This document shows positions 1-12,284 of a DNA stretch of 64,000 nt, one piece after another (position 1 is the stretch's first letter; each line of letters starts with the position of its first letter). The notes under the pieces are model-generated. The model was not told the origin of the DNA. It was given only the letters and a program-made list of their open reading frames with translations, and did no database searches. The DNA comes from Brachypodius melanocephalos (lineage: Eukaryota > Chordata > Aves > Passeriformes > Pycnonotidae): contig VZSR01001685.1 in NCBI GenBank assembly GCA_013398615.1, positions 47,059,289-47,123,288 on the forward strand. Direction: 5' to 3'. The position numbers were made by a program, and so were the translations under genes.

Positions 1-2158
1 AGTTTTCACTCCATCTATTAATACACTACACTATTTTTAGCCCTCTAAGTAGCCACGTTGTTTGTAATTAGCTTCACTAATAACTGCTCTTCCATACGCT
101 GCAGAACCCACCAGCGGAGCAGCGCGCTTTTCCGAGCCAAGCTAAATACAAGGGCGGCTAATAAAAGGCATCCGCATTTCCAGTTGGTTGCTGCTAAGCA
201 GACACGTGTCCTTGTAGCTCTTGTGATCAGTCAGCTGCCTAAATACAGCTCCTGTACTTGGGTTAAGGACGAGGTGTTACTACTCAGGGTTTCCGGGGCG
301 TTCCCTTGCTGACCTTTCAAGAAAGTGAAGAAGCACGGCCTCTCCCTCTCTCCAGCTGTGCTGAGTCAAGGCTGCTGCTTTCGAAGAGAGATAGCATCTC
401 GCAGTACCTAGAGCTGGAAATTTAATTAATGGCTCCAAACGTCTTAGGTGATGGCTATACATACACCCCAAGAGAATTACTAGTTACTGTGGGGATTGAG
501 ATGTGCACTTGGAGCAGCCGCATGGCGCTGAGTGACCAAACCAGATGCAAATCCAGCAGGTGACTGCAGAGGAGATGATGCTGAGCTGCAGTTCTCTTGA
601 ATTCCACCCATGACTGCAATTTTGCTGCATTGAAAACACAATTGCTTCACCAGTACCAGCACAAAGGTGCTACCTAAGCAAACAGATACATTAGTAGTTA
701 GGAGGAACCGACTTTTTCCACGTTTTAAGAATCCAATCTCCAAACTTCCAAGCCCAAAATAAGGAGCCCAGAAATGTTCTCTAGTATGCAGAAAATGAGG
801 AGCTGGGCGACTGCAGTTGTGCATCACCTCACTGCATGCTTGCTATGCGACTTTTGCACCAGCTTTGTGTACAACAGCAGTTGTAGAGGCAGCCAGATGA
901 GCTCCCCTTTCAGAACAGGCCCATGTCAGAGGGCTGTTGACTCGAGAGCTGTGACCTCTTGTGAGAGCCCTACTTGGTTGCCTCCAGATCTGCAAGATCT
1001 GTGTGAACGTCACCGTGTTTTGCATGCGAGGTTTTTTTGCTCTCCCTCTTTGATATAAATATATTGAGATGGTTATCTTTAACTGTGCACACACGCATGC
1101 AAGCCAGACTGGTTCACTGAACACTGGCACAAGACGTGTATGCTTAAACCAGAGGTCTTTATTCAGGCAAAGCCCCTGTTGATTTTTCCTTGCTTCTGTA
1201 AATGCCAGAGCCTTGGTCCAAAGCTGGCAGTGCACATTTGTTTGCCTTTGTATCATAATACACATGGGCAATCCTTGTAATACAGCTATGTTTATTTACT
1301 GATAGAAATGTGCAGAATTGTGATATGTTGCTACATAGCTTATTATTGATTCTGTTCTTTTTACTCCTGCAAAACTGGCTAGGCTGAATGCTGTATTAGA
1401 CCAAATAGACCTCTCTTCCCATTTTTTTCCCCACCAAAAATTGAGCAGGCAAAATGTCTTTTCACTTTGCTGGAATCTCGTAATCCGGATCTAATACTGA
1501 ATCACATGTGCTCCAAAGCACTGACAGGGCTAGATTACATCTGTGGCCAGTTCAGTTCCTACTCAGCACTTTATATGCATCTTGGTGAGAAGATACAACA
1601 GTTTTCCCACCTCTTCCATGTATACTAATTTCATATGAAATGCATGTTTAGACATATTACAGTCAATTTTGATCATACAGCAAAACTGAAACAAAAAATA
1701 CCAAACCAAACCTCAAACTCAGAATTAAAAAAATCTAGTAGGAAGGTCTCAGAGGAGAACCTAGAAAAACATGAGGATTTGTCAGAGGCAAGTTGCCTTC
1801 CCAAGAGTGCTTACTGTGTCCAGTTGTCATGTTCTTCATATAAATTCAGATAGAAAGAGGTGGATAGGAAGACCTGGGGTGGTAAAGCCTGGAGCAGCAG
1901 TTCAGCCCAGTACACGTGTGTCAGGGAGGAGATAGATGACCTGAGACAGAAGGATTCTGATGCTTCAGGAGCAAACGGATCTCACCTGTTACGATGGTAA
2001 TTAGGCTAAACATAAAAAGAAAGTTTCTAATTTTTGGGAAAGTGTTTAAATAAGAGTGTTGGGATTAAGGTGTTTGGTTTGTTTCTGGGCAGGATTATGT
2101 ATTTGCCTGAGGTGGATGTTTATGGAGTTCATGCTCCAGGGAGGCCCTTCTCGATCCT
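1..2158. other. Unique non-coding stretch, no gene recognised
   Basis: I see no repeat family, splice-bounded exon or protein domain here. The first 300 bases carry a few CpGs among otherwise CpG-poor DNA. A perfect POU octamer, ATGCAAAT, lies at 545-552. Open frames up to about 140 codons exist on both strands but overlap each other and match nothing I know. A-rich patches occur around 1685-1735. Confidence 0.6.
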
Positions 2159-2218
2159 ATTAAAAAAAATAAAAAATAAAAGGGAAAAAATGTGTGAATA
2201 ATAAAAGGGAAAAAACTT
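2159..2218. repeat. A-rich low-complexity block with a 15-bp direct repeat
   Basis: The segment is almost pure A with scattered T and G. The 15-mer ATAAAAGGGAAAAAA occurs at 2176-2190 and again at 2201-2215, a period of 25 bases. It looks like a local slippage duplication rather than a mobile element. Confidence 0.8.
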
Positions 2219-2699
2219 ACATGAAAATAAGTTTGAGATTTCAGGAGAGACTGAGTTGGCCTGATTTTATTTCTAAATGGCTGTCCCCCATACAGAGCCT
2301 GTGCTCCAATGAAGGGATCGTTTTTATTCCAAGGCTGATAAAATTAAGTGCTGAGAATGGCTGTGTGAAGGTGTGGTGATGTGGCCCTTTTCCCCTGGTG
2401 TGATTGTGCCCGTGCCACAGGGGTTGGTGCCGCTGCCTTTACTCTCTCAAACTGATTTCTGTCCCATCCCTGCTGTTGGTGCCTGGCTGCATGTGATCTT
2501 GCAGCACTGCAGCACTGACTTGAACAAAATTTAACCCAGAGGAAAAACACAGTCTAGTTTGTTCTTGATTGTGTCAATTCCTGCACTTGTCTGACAAGAG
2601 CATTTGTCCCCAGGGCAGGTTGGGAAAACAGAGGTCACCCTGAGCAGTGCTTGGGGTGCAGTGTGAGATTGGCCCAGCAGTGGGACCCCAGTATGAGAG
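2219..2699. other. Unique sequence before the CR1 copy
   Basis: No feature recognised. Short open frames on both strands have no similarity that I can name. The junction with the CR1 copy downstream is not sharp, so the last 50 bases could belong to a diverged part of that element. Confidence 0.5.
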
Positions 2700-3170
2700 G
2701 AACATGGGCCTGTTTTAGCAGGTCCAGAGGAGGTCACAGAGATGATCAGATGCTGGAGCATCTCACGTGTGAGGAAAGGCTGAGAGAGCTGGCGTTGTTC
2801 AGCCTGGAGAAGAGAAGGCTCTGGGGAAACCTTAGAACGCCTAAAGGGGCCACAAGAGGTCTGAAGAGGGACTTTTGACAAGGACATGGAATGATAGGAC
2901 AAGGGGGAGTGGCTTCATGATGAAAGAGGTCAGGTTTAGTTTGGACAGGAGAAAGAAATTTTTTTGTGTTGAGGGTGGTGAGATGCTGTAACTGTTTTCC
3001 CACAGAAGTTGTAGATGCCTCATGCCTGGAAGTGTTCAAGAACAGATTGAATGAGGCTTTAAGCAACCTGGCCTACTGTGCCTGGAAACTGTCCCTGCTC
3101 ATGACAGTTGATTTGGACAAGATGATCTTTAAGGTCAACTTTCCACTCAAACCATTCTATGATTCTGTGA
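2700..3170 (+). mobile_element. CR1 LINE, 5'-truncated, 3' UTR region
   Basis: This plus-strand copy follows the avian CR1 3' region in order. It starts with the ORF2 tail block (GTTTAGCAGGTCCAGAGGAG-like at about 2714, then the block that in intact elements reads LRELxLFSLEKRRLxG, about 2770-2830). The 3' UTR follows, with GATAGGACAAGGGG (about 2892) and TGGAAGTGTTCAAG (about 3028). It ends with GATGATCTTTAAGGTC and the terminal ATTCTATGATTCTGTGA at 3154-3170. There is a deletion or divergence near 2835-2875. ORF2 is not intact. The many CpG-decayed positions suggest a moderately old insertion. The 5' boundary is approximate. Confidence 0.93.
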
Positions 3171-4064
3171 GGTGCTAGCCATGATAAGAGCTCTTAATTT
3201 CTATCCCTCCCAGCTAGGAGACGAAGGTGGCCATCTCAGGCTTCATTCTTGGGTGTGGAGATCTTGGGGTTTGGTGGATCTGTGTTGATCCCCACAGCCA
3301 TGCCCTTGTGCCTCTCGCCACTTGCAGGCAAGCTGACAGAAGCATTGTCCCCACCCTGGGATCCCCTTGCCCACAAAGCCTCACAGCTGGGCTGCAAGAA
3401 CAGCACATGGGCTCCTCTGTTCTGGCAGGAGCCTGCATGGCAGCCAGTGGGAAACACTTTAGTGGTTCTGAGATATCAGCACAGGGTGATTCATACATGG
3501 GGTTTTCTCTCACTTTCTGGCATGTGAAGCTGGGGAGGTGTTTGGAGTTTTCTCCCCTCACAGCCCCCGCTCCCCAGCTTCCCTCTGAAATGTCTGTGAG
3601 AAACCCATACCCCCTTGGGAGACCCTTGGGGTATTTCCTCCACCTCCCCAGCAGCAATTTCTCTGTGAGAAAGTTCTCTAAGGCTTGGCCTCAGCCTGTG
3701 GCTCACCAGAGTCTACAAGGCACAAGCAGGCAGCAAACACAAAAGTCACATGTGGCTGGTTGCAAATGAGCCTGTATGGTCATTCAGGGTTGTTTTCATC
3801 AAAGAAAGTTGAAAGAAGATGTCTTTATCTTTTTCTGTCATTATTTTCACCACTAAATTATTTGTAGTTTAGTTGTTGTGCTTTAGCTAAAACAAGGGGA
3901 GGTGGGGAAGCGTCCCCCATGTTGAGGATTGTTTTGCACCCAGTGCGTGGCAAGATTGGGGTTTCCCTGCTGTTGGGGATGTTAAAGACACTGACCCTAA
4001 GCAACTCTTCCTGAGCACTGTGTCCTCACTTGGACCATCACTCACTGCCAAACAAGGGAGTGAT

Positions 4065-4083
4065 GGGTTAGGGTTAGGGTTAG
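4065..4083 (+). repeat. Short interstitial telomere-like repeat, (GGGTTA)3
   Basis: Three exact copies of GGGTTA plus one G run from 4065 to 4083. This is the vertebrate telomere unit (TTAGGG) in permuted form. Three units are far shorter than true interstitial telomere blocks, so it may be a chance or repair-derived scar. Confidence 0.85.
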
Positions 4084-4104
4084 ACTGACACATCTGCATG
4101 TTGG

Positions 4105-4122
4105 AGTCCCAGTCCCAGTCCC
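4105..4122 (+). repeat. (AGTCCC)3 hexamer repeat
   Basis: Three exact tandem AGTCCC units lie 22 bases after the telomere-like repeat. A fourth, imperfect unit (ATCCC) follows. It is a minor microsatellite. Confidence 0.85.
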
Positions 4123-5682
4123 ATCCCAGTGTCATGTACAGCCCCTACCAGAGGTGTTGGCTGAAGGACCCACCAGCAGGAAGGTTGATTAGTGGTTGAT
4201 TATGGTTGATTTAGAGATACTTCACTCATACTCCATATGGACCCTAACATTTGTCTTGGAGCTCCTCCATCCAATGACCCCCAAACCACCTTTCCCTCTG
4301 CCGCTTTGGGTGCTGTGTACCAGATACCATCCTCTACATTTTATTTCTTTGATAACATATTCTGATAGGTTTTTTTCTTCCTTCTTGTTTTCTTCACAGA
4401 TTTATCTGGAAAGTATGACCGACAGGAGCAGCTTACTCACCATTAGATAAGTATTGCAGATGACTCATGCCGGAGTATTGATAGCTGTGCTGCTGAGATG
4501 GATATCCTGTTTTATAACTGCTGTAGTGTGATGCCAAGAGCCAAGAACCTTAATTTCACTATCCATGCTTTTCCGTGAAGCTGCTTTGGGTCTGTGGCAC
4601 CTTTTCTCTTTGGTTTGTCCATCTGAAGGGTTCGCAGGGGAGGTTTTGCTTCCCTCAGTGGGGTGCAGCATATGGGGCAGCTCATGTCACCTTGAAATGA
4701 AAGCTAGTGTTGAAAGGCTGCAGCTTTATAGCTGTTCTCCAGGACATGCAATATTTGTGTTTTTAATAGATGCCATTAGTGACTTTCCTCGATTCTTTGG
4801 GTTTTCTTTTGTTTTGTTTGTGTTTTTTTCAGAGCTGTTATGCCCCTTCTTCAGCAGGACAAACCAGAAGGTGCAGAAACAGGTAAGGCAGCTGCTTACT
4901 TTTGAATCATAAAGGGCAAAACACTGGCTGCAGTAAAGTGCAAAAAAACCCCCATTGACTCAATGGCAAATGAGAGTTGTATCCAATGTACTCAGCTGTA
5001 TGAGGGGCCCTGGAATTACTACATTCAGGGACAAATTTGCAGGCTACCTGAGAGCATGTGTCTGAACCTCCCTCTGCTTCCAAAACCACGGGCCTCAAGG
5101 CTGTGTGAGCAATAGATGGTGAGATTTGAGAAGTGATGAGCAACAGAAAGGAACCTACCCTTGGGGGAGATGCAACAGGACCTGAGCTGTGAAGGTGGGG
5201 GATATGTACAGGATGGCAGGAGCTGCTGGGGATGTGTTAACCCACATGGGATAACCAGGGACTGAGGTGGCTTTAGCTTGGATGGGTGCAAAGGGCCATA
5301 CAGCAATGAGGGAAATTTGGAGTGATGGCAGCACGTGTGGCTCTGCCTGATGTACATACCTGTGTGTGGGTGGTGTCACTGGGGATGGCTGGGACCCCAC
5401 CTATACCACACTCTTGGGCATCACTGTGGTTCACTCCATCCTTAAACTCCGAGGATGTTTGGTTTCCATGGAGGTGTTGGGCCATGACTGAGAAGCTGTG
5501 GCTTGAGCAGTGTGTCCCTTTCACCAGCAGCAGCCTGGAGCAAGACCTTCATTGGGGCAGTGGAGATGTGTCAGCTGCTGCATCTGATTTCTCAGCAAGC
5601 ATGAACCAGAGCCCACGAAGAAAAATTTGGCTTGAGGATCTGTGCTGTGTCCCAGCAATATGATTTGGGTCTCAGCATTTAG

Positions 5683-5880
5683 TATGGGGGTGGTGAGACA
5701 CTAGAGCAGGCTACCCAGAGAAACTGTGGATGCCCCATCCCTGGAAGTGTCCAAGGTTAGGCTGGACAGAGCTCTAAGCAACCTGATTTAGTGGGAGAGG
5801 TCCCTGCCCATAGCAGAGGGGTTGGACTAGATGATCCTTGAAGGTCCTTTACAACCCAAATCATTCTATGGTTCTGTGAT
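5683..5880 (+). mobile_element. CR1 LINE 3' UTR fragment
   Basis: A plus-strand CR1 tail of about 200 bp. It contains, in order, GGTGGTGAGACACTAGAGCA, the TGGATGCCCCATCCCTGGAA block, and GGACTAGATGATCCTTGAAG. It ends with CATTCTATGGTTCTGTGAT, the characteristic 3' repeats. This is a severely 5'-truncated copy with no coding sequence left. It is close to the CR1 consensus I know and so looks younger than most copies in the window. Confidence 0.95.
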
Positions 5881-8800
5881 TTTGATACTTGGCTTCATTC
5901 ATTGGAGCTTCTGTTCTTCAGGCTGTTGTAGCACTTTGGAATAAAGAACTGGGTCCTGCACATGTGTAAAATAAAAAAACATATATTGTGTCTGGCTTCA
6001 GCATAAACCCCTGCATGATGGCTTGTAACATAGTCTCAGTTAGGTTCTCGCCTCCTAAAGTGGAAAATGCCTTTAAGGCCTCCTCCGTTTAGGCTCTGCA
6101 TCAGAGGTGTTCACATACTATGAAAATACCTCAGAACTAAATTTTTTGGAGTGATGATCTGATGTTGGTATCGGTAGAAAGGATGGGAGTTTGGCTTTTG
6201 GGGGTTGTGTAGCATCAGTCAGTGAATGCAAGGATGAGGGCATCAGGAATTTTACCAGTATGTACTTCCACTTTGGGCATATCCTCCTGCATTGACGTGC
6301 CTAAAAAAGCCCCAAAACTCTGACAAATGCTCTTAAACCATCACTTAGTGGAAATATTTTTGGGGTAGAGAAATGAGAACTGCCCCTGCCCCATTCACCT
6401 TGCATCACTGGGGTCATGATGGCAGCTCAGAGGCAGGATCTGTGCTTCCCCGTGGGTGGTCTCAGCTATACATATTCAAATCGAGCACCCAGGCATGTCA
6501 CCTCAGCACAGCACGGGCTGAGAGAGGCACAGGGGCTTTCCAGCCCTGCAGGCCATTATTAGTAAGAAGGTTTGCGGGGTGTGTCTTGGTTCAAGCTGTG
6601 AACTGCCACTCTAAAAACTGCTGTTGAGCCTTGGTAATAGTATTGCAAAAAGTTTCCGAGAAGCATAATAACTTCCCTATATATATATATATATATATAT
6701 AATGTCTAAAGATGCTTGGGCATTTGTTCATGCTGAAAGTTTTCTGACGCCTGTAAGGGGGATTTGTACTATGCCATCATTTGAGAAGTTCAGGCAGGTA
6801 GTGGATAAGGATAAGAAAGTGGTTGTTGGGGTTCTGCTTCTCTCTCTGTCAGTTTGGGATAGTGGATTTGGGTGCATGTTTGAGGGTTTGGTGAGTAGGT
6901 AGAGCAATTTGTAGCAATGTGAGTGGCCTGTATGGTAATTTCAAGATTGTGCCAGTTGAGCAACTAGATCAGGGATTGCAGATCCCAGGGCACCTGAAGT
7001 CCAAATAGGTTTTTAAATCACACAGGTCATTTTAAAAGAGATAATTAAGTTTCTGAGCTCCTCAGTAGTGACTACAAATGGCTCATGAAGCACTTGCATT
7101 CTATAACTTCTGCCAGAGGAAAATGTGCTATTAGGTGGAAATTAGCTGCCCATGTGGCGTTTTCTGTCTTGAAGTCTCAGGGAGTTTTACTGGGATGTGT
7201 TAATATAGCTGTGCTGAAGGTACTACTTGTCTGCATGCTCTGATAACCATCCTCATGTGAAATGAATCCCTGTGGGGCTGTTTGAGATGGTGCTGCTCCT
7301 AGTTCCCAATCTACCTGGTTGCCAAAAGCTGCTACCCACAGAGGCAGAACTAAGGATGAGCTAATGTGCATCTGCCCCTTATCCCTTGCTCTGCATGAGC
7401 ACAAAGCCATCTTTGATTACTGGGAGAACTGGGGTAAGCTGAAATGGGGCATATCTATTCTGCCTCCCCTTACTGGGGCAGTGGAGGATTAAAGGCTGGA
7501 AGTGCACTGAGGTGGATGCAGTGACATGTCAGGTGCTGAAGTTCAGCTTTGAGAGCAGTTTTGCCCTTTGGAAGTGTCTGCTTTTTTTCATTTGACTGGT
7601 TGGCAAGGTGGGAGTCATCTCATGGCACCCTGCCCCCACCATGTAGGTCAGCAGTGCAGCTTTTGGTTTATGCTGCAGCCAGGGGAAATCTAGTGAACAT
7701 TGTCCATAGGGTTCAAGGTGTGATGGACCTGATGGATGGGACAAATTGCACCTTCATCTTCCTTGGCTGTGTGGCAGATTCTTCATCACCTGGAAAAACA
7801 CCCCATGCCGGCTTGTTTGGATGCAGATGACAAGGCTGCAAACACCTTTCTTTGATGAGATGTGGCGTGCCCCAGCCAGCTCACTCTGCGTAGGTACGAT
7901 ACTTCAGATGGCTCTAGGGTGGGTGAGATGGATCCTACACCTGCTGTAGCAGTGCTCATACCCCAGGCTGTGGTGGGCTGTCTGGGGAGAGAGGGAGGTG
8001 TTAAAGAAGTTTAGTGGTCCCTCCTTACAGCTGACTTTCCATCCATTTCTGGAGAAGATGGTGGTCAGATCAAGGCCAGCTTGGAGAAGGGAAAACTCCT
8101 CTAGTTCATTTGCAGTTTGGCAGTGGCTGAGTCACCCACAGTCTGTGCACCCACTGCATCTGTGACCGGTGGATGTGATGAGGAGGCAAAGTAGGACTTG
8201 AGGGCATGGCATAAATACAGTGTGGGATCTTTTTCAGGAATAGCGTCGTTTGAGGCAGTATGGGAACAGTAAACACTGTCCTTTTCCTCAAAGATTGGAT
8301 TAGTTTTGTGGCAAAGGTTGCTTTCTGTCTTGGCTGAAGGATTTCATAATTTTAACACTTGCGTTCTGGAGGTCCACAAGCCATGTGGGCATGGGGAGCA
8401 CAGGTTGATGGGTGCTTGGTGAGCATTCTTACACTGGTGCACAGAGATGGTTGTGCCATTGAGTTCTGGCTGTGTGTCTTTCCAGGTCCCAGCACGTTCT
8501 CCTTTTCAGATGATCCCTGGTGCAGGTGCCTGGGGCTGGCTCTGCCATCTGCTCTGGTTATGGTGGCAGCAGATTTCCCCTCTGCAAGAGGGGTTCTCTG
8601 TGACTGCTGCAGAACCTGAGCAGGAAGCTGCTACAGCTGGCCCTGCTATTGCAGTAGATCTATAGATGTACTACGAACAAGGAGGAGGGGAAGCACCTGG
8701 AGACACATCTGCATTGGACCATGTCACACAGCTGTCCTGAGTGGGCAGCCAGCCCAGTTAGTAGGTCTGCACAGTGCCAGTGTCCTGCCCATATGGCCTC

Positions 8801-11800
8801 ACCAGCCTGGCTGCCTGTCCCAGGCACTGTCAGTCTGTGCAAGAGACTGGTGCTTGTTTGATTGTGTCTTAAAGCCTTGATTGCTGCCAGATCACTACCC
8901 TGAGCCTCCCCCGGCTTCGTTTTTCTCTTTGCATTTGGAGTTGCAGCCTGAAAACACTCAAGCTAAACCCTGTGCCCCAACGGCTGCTCATCTGAAAGAG
9001 CAGAGCCAGCTCACAGCAGCTGCTAAAATAGCAGAACTGAAGTGGGGAATGAAAAGTGAGATGGTGATTAAGACCCAATTTCCTGTCGTGGCCCCACAGT
9101 GTTCCTGCCGGCAGTGGAGACATTGGCAGCAGTGGTGTGAAATGTCTCAGCCTTCTGCCTTGGGCTGGCTGAGCGCTCACACTGCCCTGTGCTGCTCGCT
9201 TGTCTCAGTCCTTTGCTGGTTTGGCTGAGATTGGGGATGATGAGGATCCTTTTTAGGAATGGGGGGAAGGGTAGGGAGTCCATGCAGGCTGGTCCTGGCT
9301 GAGTTGGGGTTGGAAGCAGCTGTGGTGAGACCCAGGCCAGCCTTGAAGGCAGGCTGATGTTAGTTGCTTTGTGTTACCTGGAAGACATGAAAGAGTGCAC
9401 AGGATTTGGGAACACTGGTACACTGGATTTTTTTCTCCTATCTCTACCAGTAATTTCCCTTGGACCCACCATTTAGGCGTGGGAGAGAGGATGCAAGATG
9501 CAAGAAGGAGAAGTTGCTGCTAAGAGGACAGTGAAGCTGATGCTGTTTGTTCCAAGGGCACATGGGTTGTTTACCTGTGCTACTGTTCAGTCTCACGTCT
9601 ACTTAAATGCTGTAAAGGAGCAAATGCATTAGAATTAGTTTATCTTTTTGGACTTCTTGCATCAGAAGTTCATTCAAGAGGAAACACGAAAAATTGAGTG
9701 CAAAGATGATGCTGAGTTGATAGCTCTTCCTCTAAGGACACTTCTACTTGCACTTACTAACATGGACTATGTGTATGAGTGTCAAAGGCAGTTTCTGGTT
9801 TCTTTGTTACCCTAGAAGTGCAAATCACTCCTCTCCTGTCTGTGCTCCAGCAGCTCCTAGGTCTGTGTGTAGAACCTGATACGTTTCAGCAGTACAAACC
9901 ACATCATCGTAAACTGTATTGTTTGTGATCCAAGCAGTAATGTGCAACACAGAGATGGGACTTTCTTACACTTCTTCATTCTTTGAGGAAAGCCAGTTAC
10001 AAAACCCACTGCAAAGAGCCCAGAACCCCACAAACCATGGTGTTTGCTTCGCACTTAGTGGTTATCCCGTTTGTTTCTGTGTTTGAAAGTCTGAGCAGCT
10101 CCCATCACCCCTCTTAAACCCACCAGGATATCTCATTAACTTTTGCTCTGCGAAGGAGAATTACTGCTTAATTGGGCAGCATGAGCGACCACTGCTTGAA
10201 ACTATTGGTTTTTGCTCTTCGTGGCTTCTCTTGGGGTCACTTGCATCTCCTCCGAGGCTGCCCCTTCCTCTGCATTCATGCAGCATCCAGTGCCACCAGC
10301 ATGGCTGGGAAGGCTTCTATTGTACAAGGTCACATAACTGCTATGCTCAAATCTGATCAGTTTGAAGGAAATGTAAATAGAACTGTAAATGTGTTTTTCA
10401 CAGAGCAAGTAATCAGCACACGGGAGAGACTCTCACAGACAGTGGTTCTGTTGGGGAGATGTGCTGTTTGACAGCAGCCAAGGTAATTGGCTGAACTGGT
10501 ATCCTCTACTGCCATTACTCTCCTCCAGCCCAGGAGGTGTGCAGCCTGGGGCGTGCATGGACACCATGCAAAAGGCAAGGAAGGGGTCAGAGGGGACTGT
10601 TGATCCTGAGCCTGGCAGAGCATCATCACACATCATCTTTCCTGTGTGAGGAGGGGTATCTTTCTTGCAGAGAAATGACTTCTGCGCTCACAAAGACACT
10701 CGTGTGACATCCTCTGCCATGGGGGAGAGGAATATTTTGTATTCTTCTGGTGCCTTCCATACCAGAGGAGTTCAAAGTGCTTTTAAGACTGTTTTCATAG
10801 TTCTGAGGAAGGGATGAGTGGTAGGTTTTACATGAAATTTCCTTTCCTGCCAGGAGAACAGCACCCAACTGCAGCAGCTACAGCACTGGGAGCCAGAGCT
10901 TTTCCAATGTACCGACTTCTGCTGGCCAGCAAAGCAGCACCACAGCACAGTGTCGTTTCAGGAGTTTGGAGGAAAGCTACCCAGAATTGTTTTGGGTATT
11001 TGAGGAGCTATTTTGAAGGAGAGTAGGTTAAAGGAGAGGAAATAGTGCAGACATGGAAGGTAAGCAGCTGCATTTTGAGCAGACAGGAAAGTATGGCATT
11101 GAGGTGATAACAGGGAACAGACTGCAGGTGAATTTCTGTGCATAATGCCACCATACAGATACAAAGCACTTCCCTCTTTGACAGAGAGATCTTTCACATC
11201 AATCTAAGGAGGAAACAATGCTTGGTTGAAAGAAACAGCATAGGCTTGTTCTGGTGGCACCTGGCATATTCCCTAGTCCTAGTTCCCCAGGTCAGCAAGG
11301 CTATAGAAAACACGAAGAATATGGAAAAACAATAAACTTTCTCCTAGGATCCAAGCCAGAAGAGTGTTCTTCTGGGATGATCCAAGTGTCTTTAACTAAA
11401 CTGCTGCAACTGAGAACGGCAGTTTTGTTGGCATCTGTTAGTCACAGCACAGAAAGGCAGCAAGTTGTGTCACCATCCTGTCTTCTGGGTGATGGTCACA
11501 GGGAAGAGAGGCTGTGGCAGAAGTAAAAGATTTGGTGGAAGAGAAAGGGTCTGTGGACGAGGGCATGTGTGGGCAGCTTGCCAGTGTGTCCTGATGTCAC
11601 TAAGCATGGCATGCAAATGGCAGCTCCTCATCCTGCGGTCTGTCTAGAGCTCTGTGGCCATCCACTAGCCTGTCTTGGATGGCTTCTCCAGTGTGATCCC
11701 ATGTTCATGACCACATCTATCAAGCTGTGCTGCCATATGGTGTAAGTCAGGAATTGCATGGGAGAGCAACTAGAGGGAGACCCTGGCTGCCATGAGCCAT

Positions 11801-12147
11801 TTCCAATGGTCTCCCTGCTGCTTTCTGGCTTTGCTCAGACTGATGGTGAAAGATGTGCTCCCACCTTTCAATGTGTCCAGCCCAACCCAGAGGCTCCCTG
11901 TCACACTTTGATGTGCCCTCTCTTTGCCAGTTATGCCAGCTTGGCTTGCTTGCCAAGTCCATGTTCAGAATGGCAAGTGTCAGCAGCAGAGCCAAAAGAT
12001 TGCCAGGATGTGTTGGCTTCTGTTTGCAAAGCCTGCAAGGAGATGGAAAAGGTCATTTTGTCTGTGGCACGGTACGAGGAAAGAGGCATAAGGAGTGATG
12101 CTGTGTGGATTTGTTTCATTCCCTTGAGGAAAACAAAGCATCTCTGC
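5881..12147. other. 6.3 kb of unique sequence, no gene recognised
   Basis: Apart from one TA microsatellite I find no repeat family here. GC content is higher around 8.4-9.3 kb, which lengthens chance open frames there, none with a recognisable domain. A perfect octamer ATGCAAAT lies at 11611-11618. I see no convincing promoter, splice pair or RNA gene. Confidence 0.5.
6678..6701. repeat. (TA)12 microsatellite
   Basis: A pure alternating TA run of 24 bases. It is likely length-polymorphic and self-complementary. Confidence 0.97.
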
Positions 12148-12204
12148 AACAACTTGATGATCTTGGAGGTCTTTTTCAACTTTAATGACTCTGTGATTCT
12201 GTGA
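12148..12204 (+). mobile_element. CR1 LINE extreme 3' tail
   Basis: Only the last 57 bases of a CR1 remain: ACTTGATGATCTTGGAGGTC, a degraded CCAACC block, then GACTCTGTGATTCTGTGAC. The ACTTGATGATCTTGGAGGTC variant marks a subfamily that differs from the 5.7 kb copy, which has ACTAGATGATCCTTGAAGGT. Confidence 0.88.
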
Positions 12205-12221
12205 CAGGAGAGCAGCAGGGA

Positions 12222-12280
12222 AATAAAAACTGAGATAAAGAAGAGATAAAAAATTGAGATAAAGAAAGAGATAAAAACTG
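12222..12280 (+). repeat. Imperfect GAGATAAA tandem repeat
   Basis: Four exact GAGATAAA units occur at 12232, 12243, 12256 and 12268, separated by 3-5 A/T/G-rich bases. ATAAAAACTG flanks the block at both ends. It begins 17 bases after the CR1 3' end and probably expanded from an A-rich target or tail. Confidence 0.85.
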
Positions 12281-12284
12281 GCTC

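Larger units (their letters stand above)
3171..5682. other. Unique sequence with minor hexamer repeats
   Basis: No gene recognised. A 180-codon plus-strand frame at 3227-3769 overlaps long frames on the other strand in a GC-richer patch and has no known domain, so I treat it as chance. The stretch holds a short telomere-like repeat, an AGTCCC repeat and one exon-like segment at 4833-4882, discussed in the findings. Confidence 0.5.

Noticed and set aside
3227..3769. 180-codon plus-strand open frame
   Set aside because: GC-richer patch where long frames overlap on both strands. No recognisable domain, no splice support, and biased toward low-information residues.
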